64,000 nt of DNA from Bacillus sp. AFS015802. GTDB taxonomy: Bacteria > Bacillota > Bacilli > Bacillales > Bacillaceae_B. The notes below the pieces were generated by a model, which was not told where the DNA came from, ran no database searches, and worked only from the letters and a program-made list of their open reading frames with translations. The stretch is taken from the NCBI RefSeq assembly GCF_002561455.1, contig NZ_NTUP01000004.1:71967-135966 (forward strand), given 5' to 3'. Below, piece by piece: positions 1-8,816 of this stretch (its first letter is position 1; the number at the start of each line of letters is the position of its first letter). Position numbers and translations under genes: made by a program.

Positions 1-90
1 GTTGAGCCTCCTCGGGCTTTTGACGAGTAGGCTAGCCGAACGCCCGAGGAAAGCGAAGTCTTGCACGGAAATCAATAGCGGTTTACAAGT
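1..90. repeat. Partial copy of dispersed GC-rich extragenic repeat
   Basis: The window opens inside an intergenic repeat containing GCCCGAGGAAAGCGAAGTC followed by TGCACGGAAATCAA. The same text, reverse-complemented and nearly identical over about 40 bp, sits inside the 36.45-36.78 kb element; shorter relatives occur near 16.86 and 23.55 kb. It is non-coding. The rest of the stretch up to the mbcS promoter shows nothing recognisable. Confidence 0.6.
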
Positions 91-182
91 GATCCTAAAA
101 ATTATTTTATAGGATTGATCGGATTTAGTCGTGTTTGTCGAATAGCCTCACATATTGACGATGATAGAATATAACCAAATAA

Positions 183-211
183 TTTAAAAAATTTAAATTA
201 TTTTGTATAAT
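183..211 (+). promoter_or_regulatory. Candidate sigma-A promoter of mbcS
   Basis: A perfect TATAAT lies at 206-211 with a weak -35 (TTTAAA, 183-188) at a 17-bp spacing. The start codon follows about 32 bp later behind an AAGGGGGAG ribosome site. Confidence 0.5.
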
Positions 212-243
212 AGAAGGGAATCGACAAACAAGGGGGAGTCAGA

Positions 244-1827
244 ATGAAGAGGGAAGAATTGATCGCACCGGAGAAGTACAATCTGGTGGAAGAAGTAGAG
301 AAGTTTGCAAGTGATCAGGACAAGCTTGCAATCAAGTGGGAGAATGAAGAAGGAAAAAAAGAAGACATTACATACACGCAATTATTGAAGGATGTAAATA
401 AAATTGGAAACGTTTTCTTGGGGCAGGGTCTTGAAAAAGGGGATGTCATCCTTGTCATGGTTCCCCGCCTGATCGAAGCGTACGCCGTATATCTTGCAGC
501 CCTGAAATCCGGACTCGTGGTGATACCGAGCTCTGAAATGCTGCGCACGAAGGATCTGGAATACCGTATCGATCACGGGGATGTGAAGGGGATCGTAGCT
601 TATTCTCCATTTGTCGAGCAGTTTGAACATGTGAGGGGCATGGAGAATCTTAAAAAGTTCGTAGTCGGGGAAAAACGGGACGGCTGGATGGCCATAGAAG
701 AAGAAATGAAATCCTCCTCTGAACAATTAGCATTCGCCGATACAAAAAGGGATGATATGGCTTTCCTTTCCTACACATCAGGTACGACGGGGAATCCGAA
801 AGGGGTTGTCCATACACATGGCTGGGCATACGCCCACCTGAAGACAGCGGCCCGTGAATGGCTGTGCATCGAAGAAGGGGACACGGTTTGGGCTACGGCA
901 GGTCCCGGCTGGCAAAAATGGATCTGGAGTCCGTTCCTGTCTGTTCTTGGTTCTGGGGCAACCGGCCTTGTATACCAAGGGAAATTCGATCCGAACAAGT
1001 ATCTCCAGATGCTCCAGGACAATCACGTCAACGTTCTGTGCTGTACGCCGACAGAGTACCGCCTGATGGCCAAGGTGGATGATCTGGGAACGTATAATCT
1101 CGATCACCTGCACAGTGCCGTGTCCGCAGGGGAACCGTTGAACAGGGAGGTCATCGATGCGTTCAAGAGACACTTCGAAATCGAAGTCCGTGACGGCTAT
1201 GGCCAAACGGAGAACACCCTCCTCGTCGGGATCATGAAGGGAATGGAACTGAAACCGGGCTCCATGGGGAAACCGACCCCTGGAAACCGTGTCGAAATCA
1301 TCAATGAGGAAGGCTATCCTTGTGAAGTAGGCGAAGTGGGGGACATCGCGGTTCACGTGGAAACGCCTGCCCTGTTCAAGAACTATTATAAAGATCCTGA
1401 ACGCACGGCCATGCAGTTCAGGGGAGATTACTATATTACGGGAGACAAAGCGAAGAAGGATGAAGACGGCTACTTTTGGTTTGAAGGACGCGGCGACGAC
1501 ATCATCATCAGCTCCGGCTACACGATCGGGCCGTTCGAGGTGGAGGATGCCCTGGTCAAGCACCCGTCGGTTCAGGAATGTGCCGTTGTCGGAAGCCCTG
1601 ATGAAGTCAGGGGGCTGATCGTAAAGGCCTTTGTCGTATTGAGGGAAGGCGTGGACCAGCAGGATCCCGAATTGATCCCTGCCCTTCAACAGCATGTCAA
1701 AGACTTGACAGCACCTTATAAATACCCGCGCAAGATCGAATTTGTCGATGAACTTCCAAAGACAACGTCCGGTAAAATCAGACGAATCGAACTGAGACAA
1801 AAAGAATTGAGTTCAGTGAAAAACTGA
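244..1827 (+). CDS. mbcS: Acyl-CoA synthetase, MbcS-like (AMP-forming)
   Basis: This 527-residue ANL-superfamily ligase activates a short or branched carboxylic acid with ATP to an acyl-adenylate and then an acyl-CoA. In Bacillus subtilis the homologue MbcS (YtcI) makes methylbutyryl-CoA-type primers for branched-chain fatty acids. Visible motifs are the phosphate loop SYTSGTTGNPKG near residues 176-187, the DGYGQTEN adenylation motif near 318, and the C-terminal TTSGKIRR motif with the catalytic Lys near 511. Length is normal for the family. The ATG has a strong AAGGGGGAG site. ytcJ follows as in B. subtilis, which supports the orthology. Substrate specificity is inferred from synteny. Confidence 0.82.
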   Translation: MKREELIAPEKYNLVEEVEKFASDQDKLAIKWENEEGKKEDITYTQLLKDVNKIGNVFLGQGLEKGDVILVMVPRLIEAYAVYLAALKSGLVVIPSSEMLRTKDLEYRIDHGDVKGIVAYSPFVEQFEHVRGMENLKKFVVGEKRDGWMAIEEEMKSSSEQLAFADTKRDDMAFLSYTSGTTGNPKGVVHTHGWAYAHLKTAAREWLCIEEGDTVWATAGPGWQKWIWSPFLSVLGSGATGLVYQGKFDPNKYLQMLQDNHVNVLCCTPTEYRLMAKVDDLGTYNLDHLHSAVSAGEPLNREVIDAFKRHFEIEVRDGYGQTENTLLVGIMKGMELKPGSMGKPTPGNRVEIINEEGYPCEVGEVGDIAVHVETPALFKNYYKDPERTAMQFRGDYYITGDKAKKDEDGYFWFEGRGDDIIISSGYTIGPFEVEDALVKHPSVQECAVVGSPDEVRGLIVKAFVVLREGVDQQDPELIPALQQHVKDLTAPYKYPRKIEFVDELPKTTSGKIRRIELRQKELSSVKN

Positions 1828-1832
1828 TCAGG

Positions 1833-1862
1833 AATAGGGAGCCTACCGGGCTCTCTATTTTA
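1833..1862 (+). terminator. Rho-independent terminator after mbcS
   Basis: A stem of AATAGGGAGCC with GGGCTCTCTATT around a 4-nt loop is followed by TTTTA. Confidence 0.75.
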
Positions 1863-1942
1863 TTGGAGTTTTTCCATTTCAGAATTTTTCTATAATATGA
1901 TACATTTGAGAAATAGACTTTTATGAAAGAAGGAAATACATC

Positions 1943-3538
1943 ATGGGTACTTTATGGAAAAACGGTATCATCTACACAATGCAGCAAGAAGGACATCATG
2001 TAGAAGCGGTTTTTACGGAAAATGGCCTCATCAAAGGATTGGGCTCATCCGGGGATTTGAAAAAGAAGTTTGCGATTGATTCAGAAGTCGATCTGGAGCA
2101 GAAGGTGATGTTCCCTGGATTTGTCGATAGTCATATGCATCTGATCGGTCACGGTGAAACGCTGATGAGACTCGACCTTTCCAGTATGAACAGCAAGCGG
2201 GAGGTACTGGATGCGATCAGGGAGAAAGCCAATAGAACGGAAGAAGGAAAATGGATCATCGGGGAAGGGTGGAATGAAAACCTTTGGAGTGATGCAGCGG
2301 TCCTCACGAAGCGGGAAATAGATGCCGTCGTCCCGAATCATCCCGTACTCCTGAAACGGATCTGCCGTCATGCGATGGTCGTCAACTCACTCGCTTTGAC
2401 ACATGCAGGGATCGATGAAAATACCACGAATCCTGCAGGCGGATTGATCGAAAGGGACGAAGAGGGGACCCTGAACGGTTTACTGAAAGATAAGGCACAG
2501 GATCTGATGATCGATGCCCTGCCGTCCATTTCGTCCGAGTATCTCGTCGAAGCCCTCACAAAAGGGATTAAAAGCTGTTGGGAGCATGGATTGGTCGGCG
2601 GTCATACAGAGGATCTGAGTTATTACGGGAACTTCAAGAAAACATACGATGCCTTCCTGAAGGCCATCAATGAAGACAAAAAGAAATTCAGGGCCCATCT
2701 TCTCGTCCATCATGAAGTGATTGAAGATTGGAAGGAAGATGGTCACCATTTCTTAAGCGGAAATGACTTCATCGAATTCGGGGCCATGAAAATTTTTGCC
2801 GATGGGGCATTAGGTGGCAGGACGGCACTGTTGAGCTATCCATACGCAGATGACCCGAGTACAAAAGGGGTCAGTATCCATACGAGTGAAAGACTTCTTG
2901 AACTCGTGAAGAAGGCAAGGAAGTATGAATTGCCGATTGCCGTCCATACGATCGGGGATCAGGCCTTTGAAAATGTCGTCGATGCAATCCTTGAGGAGCC
3001 ATCGGTGCATGGAAGACGCGACCGCCTCATCCATGCCCAGATCCTCCGTGAAGAACTGATCGGGAAAATCAAGGGACTGCCCCTCATCCTGGATATCCAA
3101 CCGAGGTTCGTGGCGTCGGATTTCCCTTGGGTGATCGAACGTTTGGGTGAGGAAAACATGAAATATAACTATGCATGGAAAACGCTCCTTGACGAAGGCA
3201 TTCCGTGTGCAGGGGGATCCGATGCACCGATCGAGCCTATCAACCCGCTGTGGGGCATTCATGCGGCGGTCACCCGGACGAACCCACTTGATCCTGAGAG
3301 AACGGTGTACCGTCCAGAGGAGAAGCTCACGATGTACGAAGCGATTTCCCTTTTTACAAAGGGCAGCGCCTATGCCTGTCACCATGAAGACGATCGGGGA
3401 GAGATCCGTGAAGGTTACACGGCGGACTTCACGGTACTTGATATCGACCCATTCAACACAGAGGAAGATCAATTACTTGGCAAAGTCGTCGATATGACCA
3501 TCGTGGATGAAACCATCGTTTATAAAAAAAATAAATAA
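1943..3538 (+). CDS. ytcJ: YtcJ-like metal-dependent amidohydrolase
   Basis: This 531-residue member of the amidohydrolase 3 family has an N-terminal beta-sandwich segment and a TIM-barrel metal site. The HxH motif (DSHMHL) is at residues 64-66, a further barrel His lies in IAVHTIGDQA, and GGSDAPI carries the terminal Asp. Members hydrolyse diverse C-N bonds; the substrate of YtcJ is unknown. It lies between mbcS and rarD/nadK, matching B. subtilis order. The start has an AGAAGGAAA ribosome site. Its downstream end runs into a 14-bp inverted repeat shared with the rarD leader. Confidence 0.85.
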   Translation: MGTLWKNGIIYTMQQEGHHVEAVFTENGLIKGLGSSGDLKKKFAIDSEVDLEQKVMFPGFVDSHMHLIGHGETLMRLDLSSMNSKREVLDAIREKANRTEEGKWIIGEGWNENLWSDAAVLTKREIDAVVPNHPVLLKRICRHAMVVNSLALTHAGIDENTTNPAGGLIERDEEGTLNGLLKDKAQDLMIDALPSISSEYLVEALTKGIKSCWEHGLVGGHTEDLSYYGNFKKTYDAFLKAINEDKKKFRAHLLVHHEVIEDWKEDGHHFLSGNDFIEFGAMKIFADGALGGRTALLSYPYADDPSTKGVSIHTSERLLELVKKARKYELPIAVHTIGDQAFENVVDAILEEPSVHGRRDRLIHAQILREELIGKIKGLPLILDIQPRFVASDFPWVIERLGEENMKYNYAWKTLLDEGIPCAGGSDAPIEPINPLWGIHAAVTRTNPLDPERTVYRPEEKLTMYEAISLFTKGSAYACHHEDDRGEIREGYTADFTVLDIDPFNTEEDQLLGKVVDMTIVDETIVYKKNK

Positions 3539-3541
3539 TCG

Positions 3542-3604
3542 TTGCCCCCAAAACTATTCACCGATATAATGGAGATATTTCGGAAACAGAAATAGTTTTG
3601 GGGG
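3542..3604 (+). promoter_or_regulatory. rarD promoter embedded in a 14-bp inverted repeat
   Basis: CCCCCAAAACTATT (3545-3558) and its exact reverse complement (3591-3604) flank a TATAAT at 3565-3570. TTGCCC (3542-3547) stands 17 bp upstream as a plausible -35. The right arm contains the GGGGG that acts as the rarD ribosome site and is followed by a T-run. A transcript running in from ytcJ would fold both arms together, whereas one starting at about 3577 would contain only the right arm. Confidence 0.55.
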
Positions 3605-3612
3605 TGTTTTTT

Positions 3613-4527
3613 ATGAAGAACGATCAAGCCGGGATCCTCTACACGGCATTTTCATATTTTCTTTGGGGGATTCTGCCGATCTACTGGAAATGGCTGAATC
3701 ATGTGTCGGCGGATGAAATTCTCGCCAACCGCATCTTCTGGTCCTTCTGGTTCATGCTTTTATTCTTGTTCGTCACAAAACGGTGGAAAGATTTTGCCGA
3801 CTATCTGAAAACATCCCTGACCAAAAAGAAGCAGTTATTCGCCTTGCTCCTTGCTTCACTCCTGATCAGTACGAACTGGTTCATTTATATTTGGGCCGTG
3901 AATACGAATCAAATGGTGGAAGCAAGTCTCGGCTACTATATCAATCCTTTGGTCAGCGTCCTGTTGGGCGTGTTCATTTTGAAGGAAAGCTTGTCGAAAG
4001 CTCAAATCGTTTCATTCGGATTAGCGGCCGTCGGCGTTCTCATCCTGACGATTTCCTACGGGGAATTTCCCTGGATCGCCATCGGTCTCGCGTTCTCATT
4101 CGGCCTATACGGATTAGCCAAAAAGCTCATCCAGGTGGAATCATCCATCGGCCTCACACTCGAAACGATGACCATCGCGCCATTATCACTGATCTATCTC
4201 AGCTACATGTTCAATGAAGGAAGCCTTTCCCTCTTCCACGTTTCTTTAGGGACGGATCTCCTGCTGATGGGAGCCGGGGCAGCCACGGCGATACCTTTAT
4301 TGTTTTTCTCTAAAGGCGCACAGCAGATCCCGCTGTATATGGTCGGATTCTTGCAATACATCGCTCCGACGATCACGTTGATACTCGGTATATTTATGTA
4401 CCATGAAGAGTTCTCCGTGACCCATCTCGTTTCGTTCATGTTCATTTGGCTCGCACTGACGATTTTCACTGCCTCACGCGTGCGATACGCCAGGAAGCGC
4501 AGACGGGAAGCCAGATTGTCGGCATGA
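3613..4527 (+). CDS. rarD: RarD-type EamA/DMT-family permease
   Basis: This roughly 304-residue polytopic membrane protein has about ten hydrophobic segments and the RarD-like opening GILYTAFSYFLWGILPIYWK. RarD proteins belong to the drug/metabolite transporter superfamily; the substrate is not established. I place the start at ATG 3613 because TTTTGGGGGTG lies at proper distance; an in-frame TTG at 3598 would put the ribosome site inside the gene. A strong terminator follows. Confidence 0.8.
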   Translation: MKNDQAGILYTAFSYFLWGILPIYWKWLNHVSADEILANRIFWSFWFMLLFLFVTKRWKDFADYLKTSLTKKKQLFALLLASLLISTNWFIYIWAVNTNQMVEASLGYYINPLVSVLLGVFILKESLSKAQIVSFGLAAVGVLILTISYGEFPWIAIGLAFSFGLYGLAKKLIQVESSIGLTLETMTIAPLSLIYLSYMFNEGSLSLFHVSLGTDLLLMGAGAATAIPLLFFSKGAQQIPLYMVGFLQYIAPTITLILGIFMYHEEFSVTHLVSFMFIWLALTIFTASRVRYARKRRREARLSA

Positions 4528-4530
4528 TGA

Positions 4531-4565
4531 AAAACGCTCCAGTCTTTTTGACTGGAGCGTTTTTG
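4531..4565 (+). terminator. Terminator after rarD
   Basis: AAAACGCTCCAGTC pairs with GACTGGAGCGTTTT around a T-rich loop, followed by further Ts. The symmetric A/T flanks may also help stop transcripts from the opposite strand. Confidence 0.85.
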
Positions 4566-4672
4566 TGTGTGATTATAGGATTCGGATTTTCGTATAAGTT
4601 TGAACGGACGCAACAACCTCTGAAACTGCCGCAATCAGCCCCGTTTCACTTCGAACCTGCTCATCCTCAAAC

Positions 4673-5473
4673 CTACAAAAATGACCTTTTCACTTTCTCC
4701 CAGAACGAATTATCCTTTAATTTCACCGTTTTGATGACTTTATCACTCAGTTTTGCTTCGACTTTTTCCACATGCTGAATGCTCAATGCCTCATTGTCCA
4801 TTCCCATGGCAGGGTAGTCGTTTCCGTCCTGGACGATCTTCAGTACCAGGCGGCGCTGTCCGCTCACGATGAAAGAGGACCCGAGGGTACGGTAGCGGTT
4901 ATTATTCAGGGATGCCATTTCACTCACCTGGATGCAAGGGAGCATCGGGTCGACGACGGCGCCGTTGACGGATTTGTTATAAGCGGTGCTGCCCGTCGGA
5001 GTCGCGAAGATCATGCCGTCACCCCTGAACGTTTCGAAATGATTGTCGTCGATGAAGACGTCCATGACGAAGGTCTTGATGATGCCGGAGCGGATGCTGA
5101 ATTCATTCAGGCAGTGGAAGGATGTCTGGTTGTCGACGGTCACTTCGATGGTCGGATACTTTCGCACTTCGATCTGCTCCGTTGTCATGGCCTCGATCAT
5201 CTTGGATGTATCATCGATATGGAAGTCACAGTACATACTCAAGGTTCCGCCTGTAGAAATACCTGCATACAGGCAGTCCTCCCTGAAGCCGGTTTGGCGG
5301 ACGGCCTGCAGGAAGGTTCCGTCGCCTCCGATACTGACGATGATATTCGCCGTTTTGGGAGATTCGACAATATTGAAATCATAGCGGGTCGCAAGTTCGT
5401 ATAAATGATCGAGCTTCGCCTGCATGCCTTCGTCGTGTAAAGCATAGAAATAGATATTTCGTCGGTTGTTCAT
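4673..5473 (-). CDS. nadK: NAD kinase (second Bacillus paralogue type)
   Basis: This 266-residue ATP-NAD kinase phosphorylates NAD to NADP in the cytoplasm. The diagnostic GGDGT motif is at residues 49-53, followed by a CLNEFSIRSG segment and FATPTGSTAYN, which lines the NAD site. Length and context (next to sppA and ytcJ) match B. subtilis NadK2/YtdI (PpnKB). The ATG is preceded on the minus strand by a clear AGGAGGT. It is convergent with rarD and divergent from sppA. Confidence 0.9.
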   Translation of the reverse strand: MNNRRNIYFYALHDEGMQAKLDHLYELATRYDFNIVESPKTANIIVSIGGDGTFLQAVRQTGFREDCLYAGISTGGTLSMYCDFHIDDTSKMIEAMTTEQIEVRKYPTIEVTVDNQTSFHCLNEFSIRSGIIKTFVMDVFIDDNHFETFRGDGMIFATPTGSTAYNKSVNGAVVDPMLPCIQVSEMASLNNNRYRTLGSSFIVSGQRRLVLKIVQDGNDYPAMGMDNEALSIQHVEKVEAKLSDKVIKTVKLKDNSFWEKVKRSFL

Positions 5474-5629
5474 CGTATGTACCTCCTGAAATTAAAAAAT
5501 AAGATAATTTTTCCCATTTCCATGAAATTTTGCTAGAATCTAACTTAGTGAATATTCTATCATGTTTTCACATGTGAATGATATTCATATCCTTACATAA
5601 GATAGGGTAAACGAGGGAGGAATATACAG

Positions 5630-6640
5630 ATGAATGCAAAAAGGTGGACGGCATTGGGAATCGCTGGCGCATTATTCTTTGTTTCGGTAATCGTCAACTT
5701 TGCGACCTCTGCTGTGACAAGTGATGTTAATAAGGCATTTGAAGACATGTTCGGAGGGACGGACAATCCATTTTCCGAAAACATCATTGATGAAGGAAAT
5801 GCGAATAAACGGATTGCGGTCCTGGAAGTCGAAGGTGTCATTCAGGATACAGGCGGGGCAAGTTCTTTATTTGAAAGTCCCGGATATAACCATGAACTCT
5901 TTATGGATAAGCTTGATGCCGTGGAAAAAGATAAATCCGTCAAAGGCATCATTCTGAAAGTGAATTCACCAGGCGGCGGGGTCGTGGAAAGTGCACAGAT
6001 CCATTCAAAGCTTGTAGAAATTATGGAAAAGACGAAGAAACCGATCTATGTATCAATGGGCGGTACGGCAGCATCCGGTGGTTATTACATATCGGCTCCG
6101 GCTACGAAGATCTTTGCGAGCAAAGAAACGCTGACAGGTTCACTCGGCGTCATCATGCACAGCATCAACTACTCTGAGCTGGCAGAGAAATACGGCGTGG
6201 ATTTCGTCACAATCAAAAGTGGACCGTACAAAGACATCATGAGTCCAACCCGTAAAATGACCGATGAAGAACGAAAGATCATTCAATCGATGATCGACAA
6301 TTCGTATGAGGGCTTCGTGGACGTCATCGCGAAAGGCCGGGATATGTCCGAAGCAGAAGTGAAGAAGATCGCGGACGGCCGGGTGTACGATGGGATCCAG
6401 GCGAAGGAAGTCAATTTGATAGATGAATTCGGCTATGTGGAAGACACCATCGCAGCGATGAAGAAAGATTATAAATTAAAAGATGCACAAGTATTTGAAT
6501 ACACGGCGGGCGATCCTTTCTCCGAATTCTTCAGTATGGGTGCAAAGAAAATGATGGGTCAGGATATGGAAGCTGCGGCACTGATGAAGCTATTATCAAA
6601 CCCGGGCTCTCCACGATTGATGTATCTATATTCTGAATAA
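5630..6640 (+). CDS. sppA: Signal peptide peptidase SppA
   Basis: This 336-residue membrane-anchored serine protease of the S49 family degrades signal peptides left in the membrane. Residues 8-29 form one N-terminal transmembrane anchor. The catalytic pair appears as Ser149 in TAASGGYY and Lys201 in SGPYKD, the short Gram-positive SppA arrangement. The start has a GGGAGGA ribosome site. It overlaps operonically with the RDD protein downstream, with only a few bases between stop and the next ribosome site. Confidence 0.92.
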   Translation: MNAKRWTALGIAGALFFVSVIVNFATSAVTSDVNKAFEDMFGGTDNPFSENIIDEGNANKRIAVLEVEGVIQDTGGASSLFESPGYNHELFMDKLDAVEKDKSVKGIILKVNSPGGGVVESAQIHSKLVEIMEKTKKPIYVSMGGTAASGGYYISAPATKIFASKETLTGSLGVIMHSINYSELAEKYGVDFVTIKSGPYKDIMSPTRKMTDEERKIIQSMIDNSYEGFVDVIAKGRDMSEAEVKKIADGRVYDGIQAKEVNLIDEFGYVEDTIAAMKKDYKLKDAQVFEYTAGDPFSEFFSMGAKKMMGQDMEAAALMKLLSNPGSPRLMYLYSE

Positions 6641-6654
6641 GGAAGGTGAATGAA

Positions 6655-7185
6655 GTGAGTGATCGTTATGAAGAACATGAAACACGGGAGCATATCGAAG
6701 TCCAATCTTCTTCTCCTGACTTTTCAAGGACCATCCCCCGCAACGGATACTACCTGGCGGGATTCTGGATACGATTCTGGGCGTATCTGGTCGATCTGAT
6801 CGTCATCGGAAGCATCACGCGGCTGATCGTGAATCCAATCTTTAAACTATTGGACATTTCTTTATCCGACGGCTCGATGTTCGCACCGATTTCCATTTTG
6901 ACGAGCATCGTGTTCTACGGGTATTTCATCCTGATGACGAAATACTTCAGCCAGACGATCGGGAAAATGGTATTCGGTATCCGGGTCATTGAGCTGAAAG
7001 GGGAGAAACCCTCATGGGGAACGGTGCTCTTCAGAGAGCTGATCGGCCGGTTCATCTCCACGACCGTCTTTATTTTATACGTGGTCGTGGCCTTTACCAA
7101 TAAGAAGCAGGGGATCCAAGATCTGTTTGCCGATACGACGGTGGTTCAGGAAAAGAAGAAGCTGGAGTTTACGCCGGCTGTGTAA
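6655..7185 (+). CDS. yteJ: RDD-family membrane protein YteJ
   Basis: This protein of about 176 residues carries an RDD domain: RFWAYLVDLIVI opens the first membrane helix, with further helices near 85-105 and 135-155. RDD proteins are small membrane proteins of mostly unknown role; some are proposed ion exchangers. The best start is GTG 6655, placed properly after AAGGAAGG; an in-frame GTG at 6646 would lie on that site. It is cotranscribed with sppA, as in B. subtilis, and may work with it. Confidence 0.8.
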   Translation: MSDRYEEHETREHIEVQSSSPDFSRTIPRNGYYLAGFWIRFWAYLVDLIVIGSITRLIVNPIFKLLDISLSDGSMFAPISILTSIVFYGYFILMTKYFSQTIGKMVFGIRVIELKGEKPSWGTVLFRELIGRFISTTVFILYVVVAFTNKKQGIQDLFADTTVVQEKKKLEFTPAV

Positions 7186-7199
7186 TATAGAAGAGAGAG

Positions 7200-7232
7200 G
7201 CAAACCTGCTGATGTGGCGGGTTTGTTTTTTT
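7200..7232 (+). terminator. Terminator after yteJ
   Basis: CAAACCTGC pairs with GCGGGTTTG around TGATGTG, followed by a run of seven Ts. Confidence 0.8.
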
Positions 7233-7267
7233 GTGGGCGAGGGGCGGGTTACCTATTTATGGTAAAA

Positions 7268-7375
7268 GACGCAATTGCGGGGTGAAATGACGCAATAAAG
7301 GAACTAATGACGCAATCCCCCGGCAAAATGACGCAATTAATCCAAAAACGACGCAATCACTTAAAATGACGCAAT
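7268..7375. repeat. Six-fold GACGCAAT array, 18-21 bp period
   Basis: GACGCAAT occurs at 7268, 7289, 7309, 7330, 7350 and 7368, so the spacings are 21, 20, 21, 20 and 18 bp. The bases between copies are not conserved except for flanking As. Three inverted copies recur at 38.52 kb. It fills the gap between the yteJ terminator and ytfI. Confidence 0.85.
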
Positions 7376-7482
7376 CATTCAGCCGGCAAGGTCGCATAAG
7401 CCATTTTTCACTGCAAATTCCATCCGCCCAAGTTTATTTTCCCCCACAATGACCATAATAAGAGGTTGAAGGGTGTGAATTT

Positions 7483-8193
7483 ATGAGCTGGTGGATCTGG
7501 ACGTTAATCATTATTGCGGCACTTATCATTTTTCTTTTATTCATGATCGTTATCACGAAGCTGACCGTTACGATTTCCTTGTACCATGGAAATGACAATG
7601 ATCATTTCAAGGTGAAGCTGAGGGCCTGGTTCGGTTTGATCAAATATACGATCGACATTCCCCTCGTAAAGCTCGATGACGATGGGCCGAATGTCGTCGT
7701 TGAGCAGGAAACGAAGAAGGGGAACGAAAGCAATCCATCCATGAAGAAGGCCTCCAAAAAGAAAATTACGCCCAATGATTTCATTGCGAGTTTAAATGAT
7801 ACGAAGGAAGTCGTCGTCCACGTCCAGTCCATGCACCGGATCATCAGGGGTTTTCTGAAAAAAGTCAAATTGGATGAGGTCCAGTGGAAGACCCTGTTCG
7901 GGACCGGGGATGCGGCTTCGACGGGGACACTGACCGGGACGATCTGGGGGATGAAGGGAAGTATCATCGGAATCTTAAGCGGGTATATGCGCCTTCAATC
8001 GATGCCCGTCATCGAGGTGACCCCGACATTCCAGCATGCGGTGATCCAAACACAATTTTCATGTATTATCCAGTTTCGGATAGGGAATGCTATCCTAGTA
8101 GGTTTCAAGATACTTCGGTACTGGAGAGGCGGCAGAGCCAGGTTTAAGACAAAGCCCCTTTCCATCATTTCTGGAGAAAAACATTCAGTTTAA
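7483..8193 (+). CDS. ytfI: YtfI-like DUF2953 membrane-anchored protein
   Basis: This 236-residue protein has one N-terminal membrane helix (WIWTLIIIAALIIFLLFMIV) and a DUF2953-type remainder. It sits immediately upstream of gerW/ytfJ, 15 bp away, as in B. subtilis; no biochemical function is known. A link to sporulation through the operon partner is an inference. The ATG follows GAAGGGTGTG. Residues 80-100 are lysine-rich and probably disordered. Confidence 0.8.
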   Translation: MSWWIWTLIIIAALIIFLLFMIVITKLTVTISLYHGNDNDHFKVKLRAWFGLIKYTIDIPLVKLDDDGPNVVVEQETKKGNESNPSMKKASKKKITPNDFIASLNDTKEVVVHVQSMHRIIRGFLKKVKLDEVQWKTLFGTGDAASTGTLTGTIWGMKGSIIGILSGYMRLQSMPVIEVTPTFQHAVIQTQFSCIIQFRIGNAILVGFKILRYWRGGRARFKTKPLSIISGEKHSV

Positions 8194-8208
8194 CTAGGAG
8201 GTCTTCAC

Positions 8209-8685
8209 ATGTCAGAACATCCGATTGAAGGTCTGATGACCACGGCAATGGAAAATTTAAAAGAAATGATCGATGTGAATACGATTATCGGTGATCCCGT
8301 TGAAACACCCGATGGAAGCGTCATCCTCACCGTTTCAAAGGTAGGCTTTGGATTTGCTGCAGGTGGGAGTGAATTCATCATCGACAGTAAGGGCAAGGAC
8401 GACAGCGGTAAAGGCGGAGATGGCGGCGGTGATAAGTCATCCCCTAAGCAGCAGCCGTTTGGCGGAGGTAGCGGGGGCGGTGTCTCCATTACCCCGATCG
8501 CGTTCCTGATCGTCAGTTCGAAAGGAATCAAGATGCTTCATTTAGATGAAAGCACCCACCTGATCGATCGCCTGCTGGACCTGGCTCCAGGTGCAATTGA
8601 AAAAATTCAGGGCATGATGAAAAAGGATGACAATAAGCAGGATAACAACGGGCAGCACAATCAAAATCATAAGCTGGATCTATAA
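8209..8685 (+). CDS. gerW: GerW family sporulation protein YtfJ
   Basis: This 158-residue protein belongs to the GerW (YtfJ) family, which in B. subtilis is made in sporulating cells and affects germination responses involving CwlJ. The N-terminal half has the family core VETPDGSVILTVSKVGFGFA. A glycine-rich linker (residues 65-95) is followed by VSITPIAFLIV, and the C-terminus is Lys/Asn/His-rich. The ATG has an AGGAGG site and follows ytfI by 15 bp. Its presence supports an endospore former. Confidence 0.88.
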   Translation: MSEHPIEGLMTTAMENLKEMIDVNTIIGDPVETPDGSVILTVSKVGFGFAAGGSEFIIDSKGKDDSGKGGDGGGDKSSPKQQPFGGGSGGGVSITPIAFLIVSSKGIKMLHLDESTHLIDRLLDLAPGAIEKIQGMMKKDDNKQDNNGQHNQNHKLDL

Positions 8686-8694
8686 TGGACAAAG

Positions 8695-8729
8695 AGCTTA
8701 CTCGTCATGAGTGAGCTCATCTTTTTTTT
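8695..8729 (+). terminator. Terminator after gerW
   Basis: GAGCTTACTC pairs with GAGTGAGCTC around GTCAT, followed by a T8 run. Confidence 0.8.
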
Positions 8730-8748
8730 CGGAAAAGACCCCTATGAT

Positions 8749-8778
8749 TTGCTTTCCCCCTCCCTTTTTCTGTACTAT
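8749..8778 (+). promoter_or_regulatory. Candidate tpx promoter
   Basis: TTGCTT (8749-8754) and TACTAT (8773-8778) are 18 bp apart, about 40 bp before the start codon. Confidence 0.45.
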
Positions 8779-8816
8779 GAAAAGTGTACATACTATTCAT
8801 AGAGGAGGAACAAATA

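Noticed and set aside
778-1800. 340-codon open frame opposite mbcS
   Set aside because: It is a shadow of a GC-rich coding strand: no ribosome site, improbable composition, and the plus-strand enzyme is complete.
2810-3472. 220-codon frame opposite ytcJ
   Set aside because: It lies wholly within a convincing amidohydrolase gene and has no family features or ribosome site.
7268-7375. GACGCAAT array as a CRISPR
   Set aside because: Repeats of 8 bp with about 12-bp spacers are far too short, and no cas genes are in the window.
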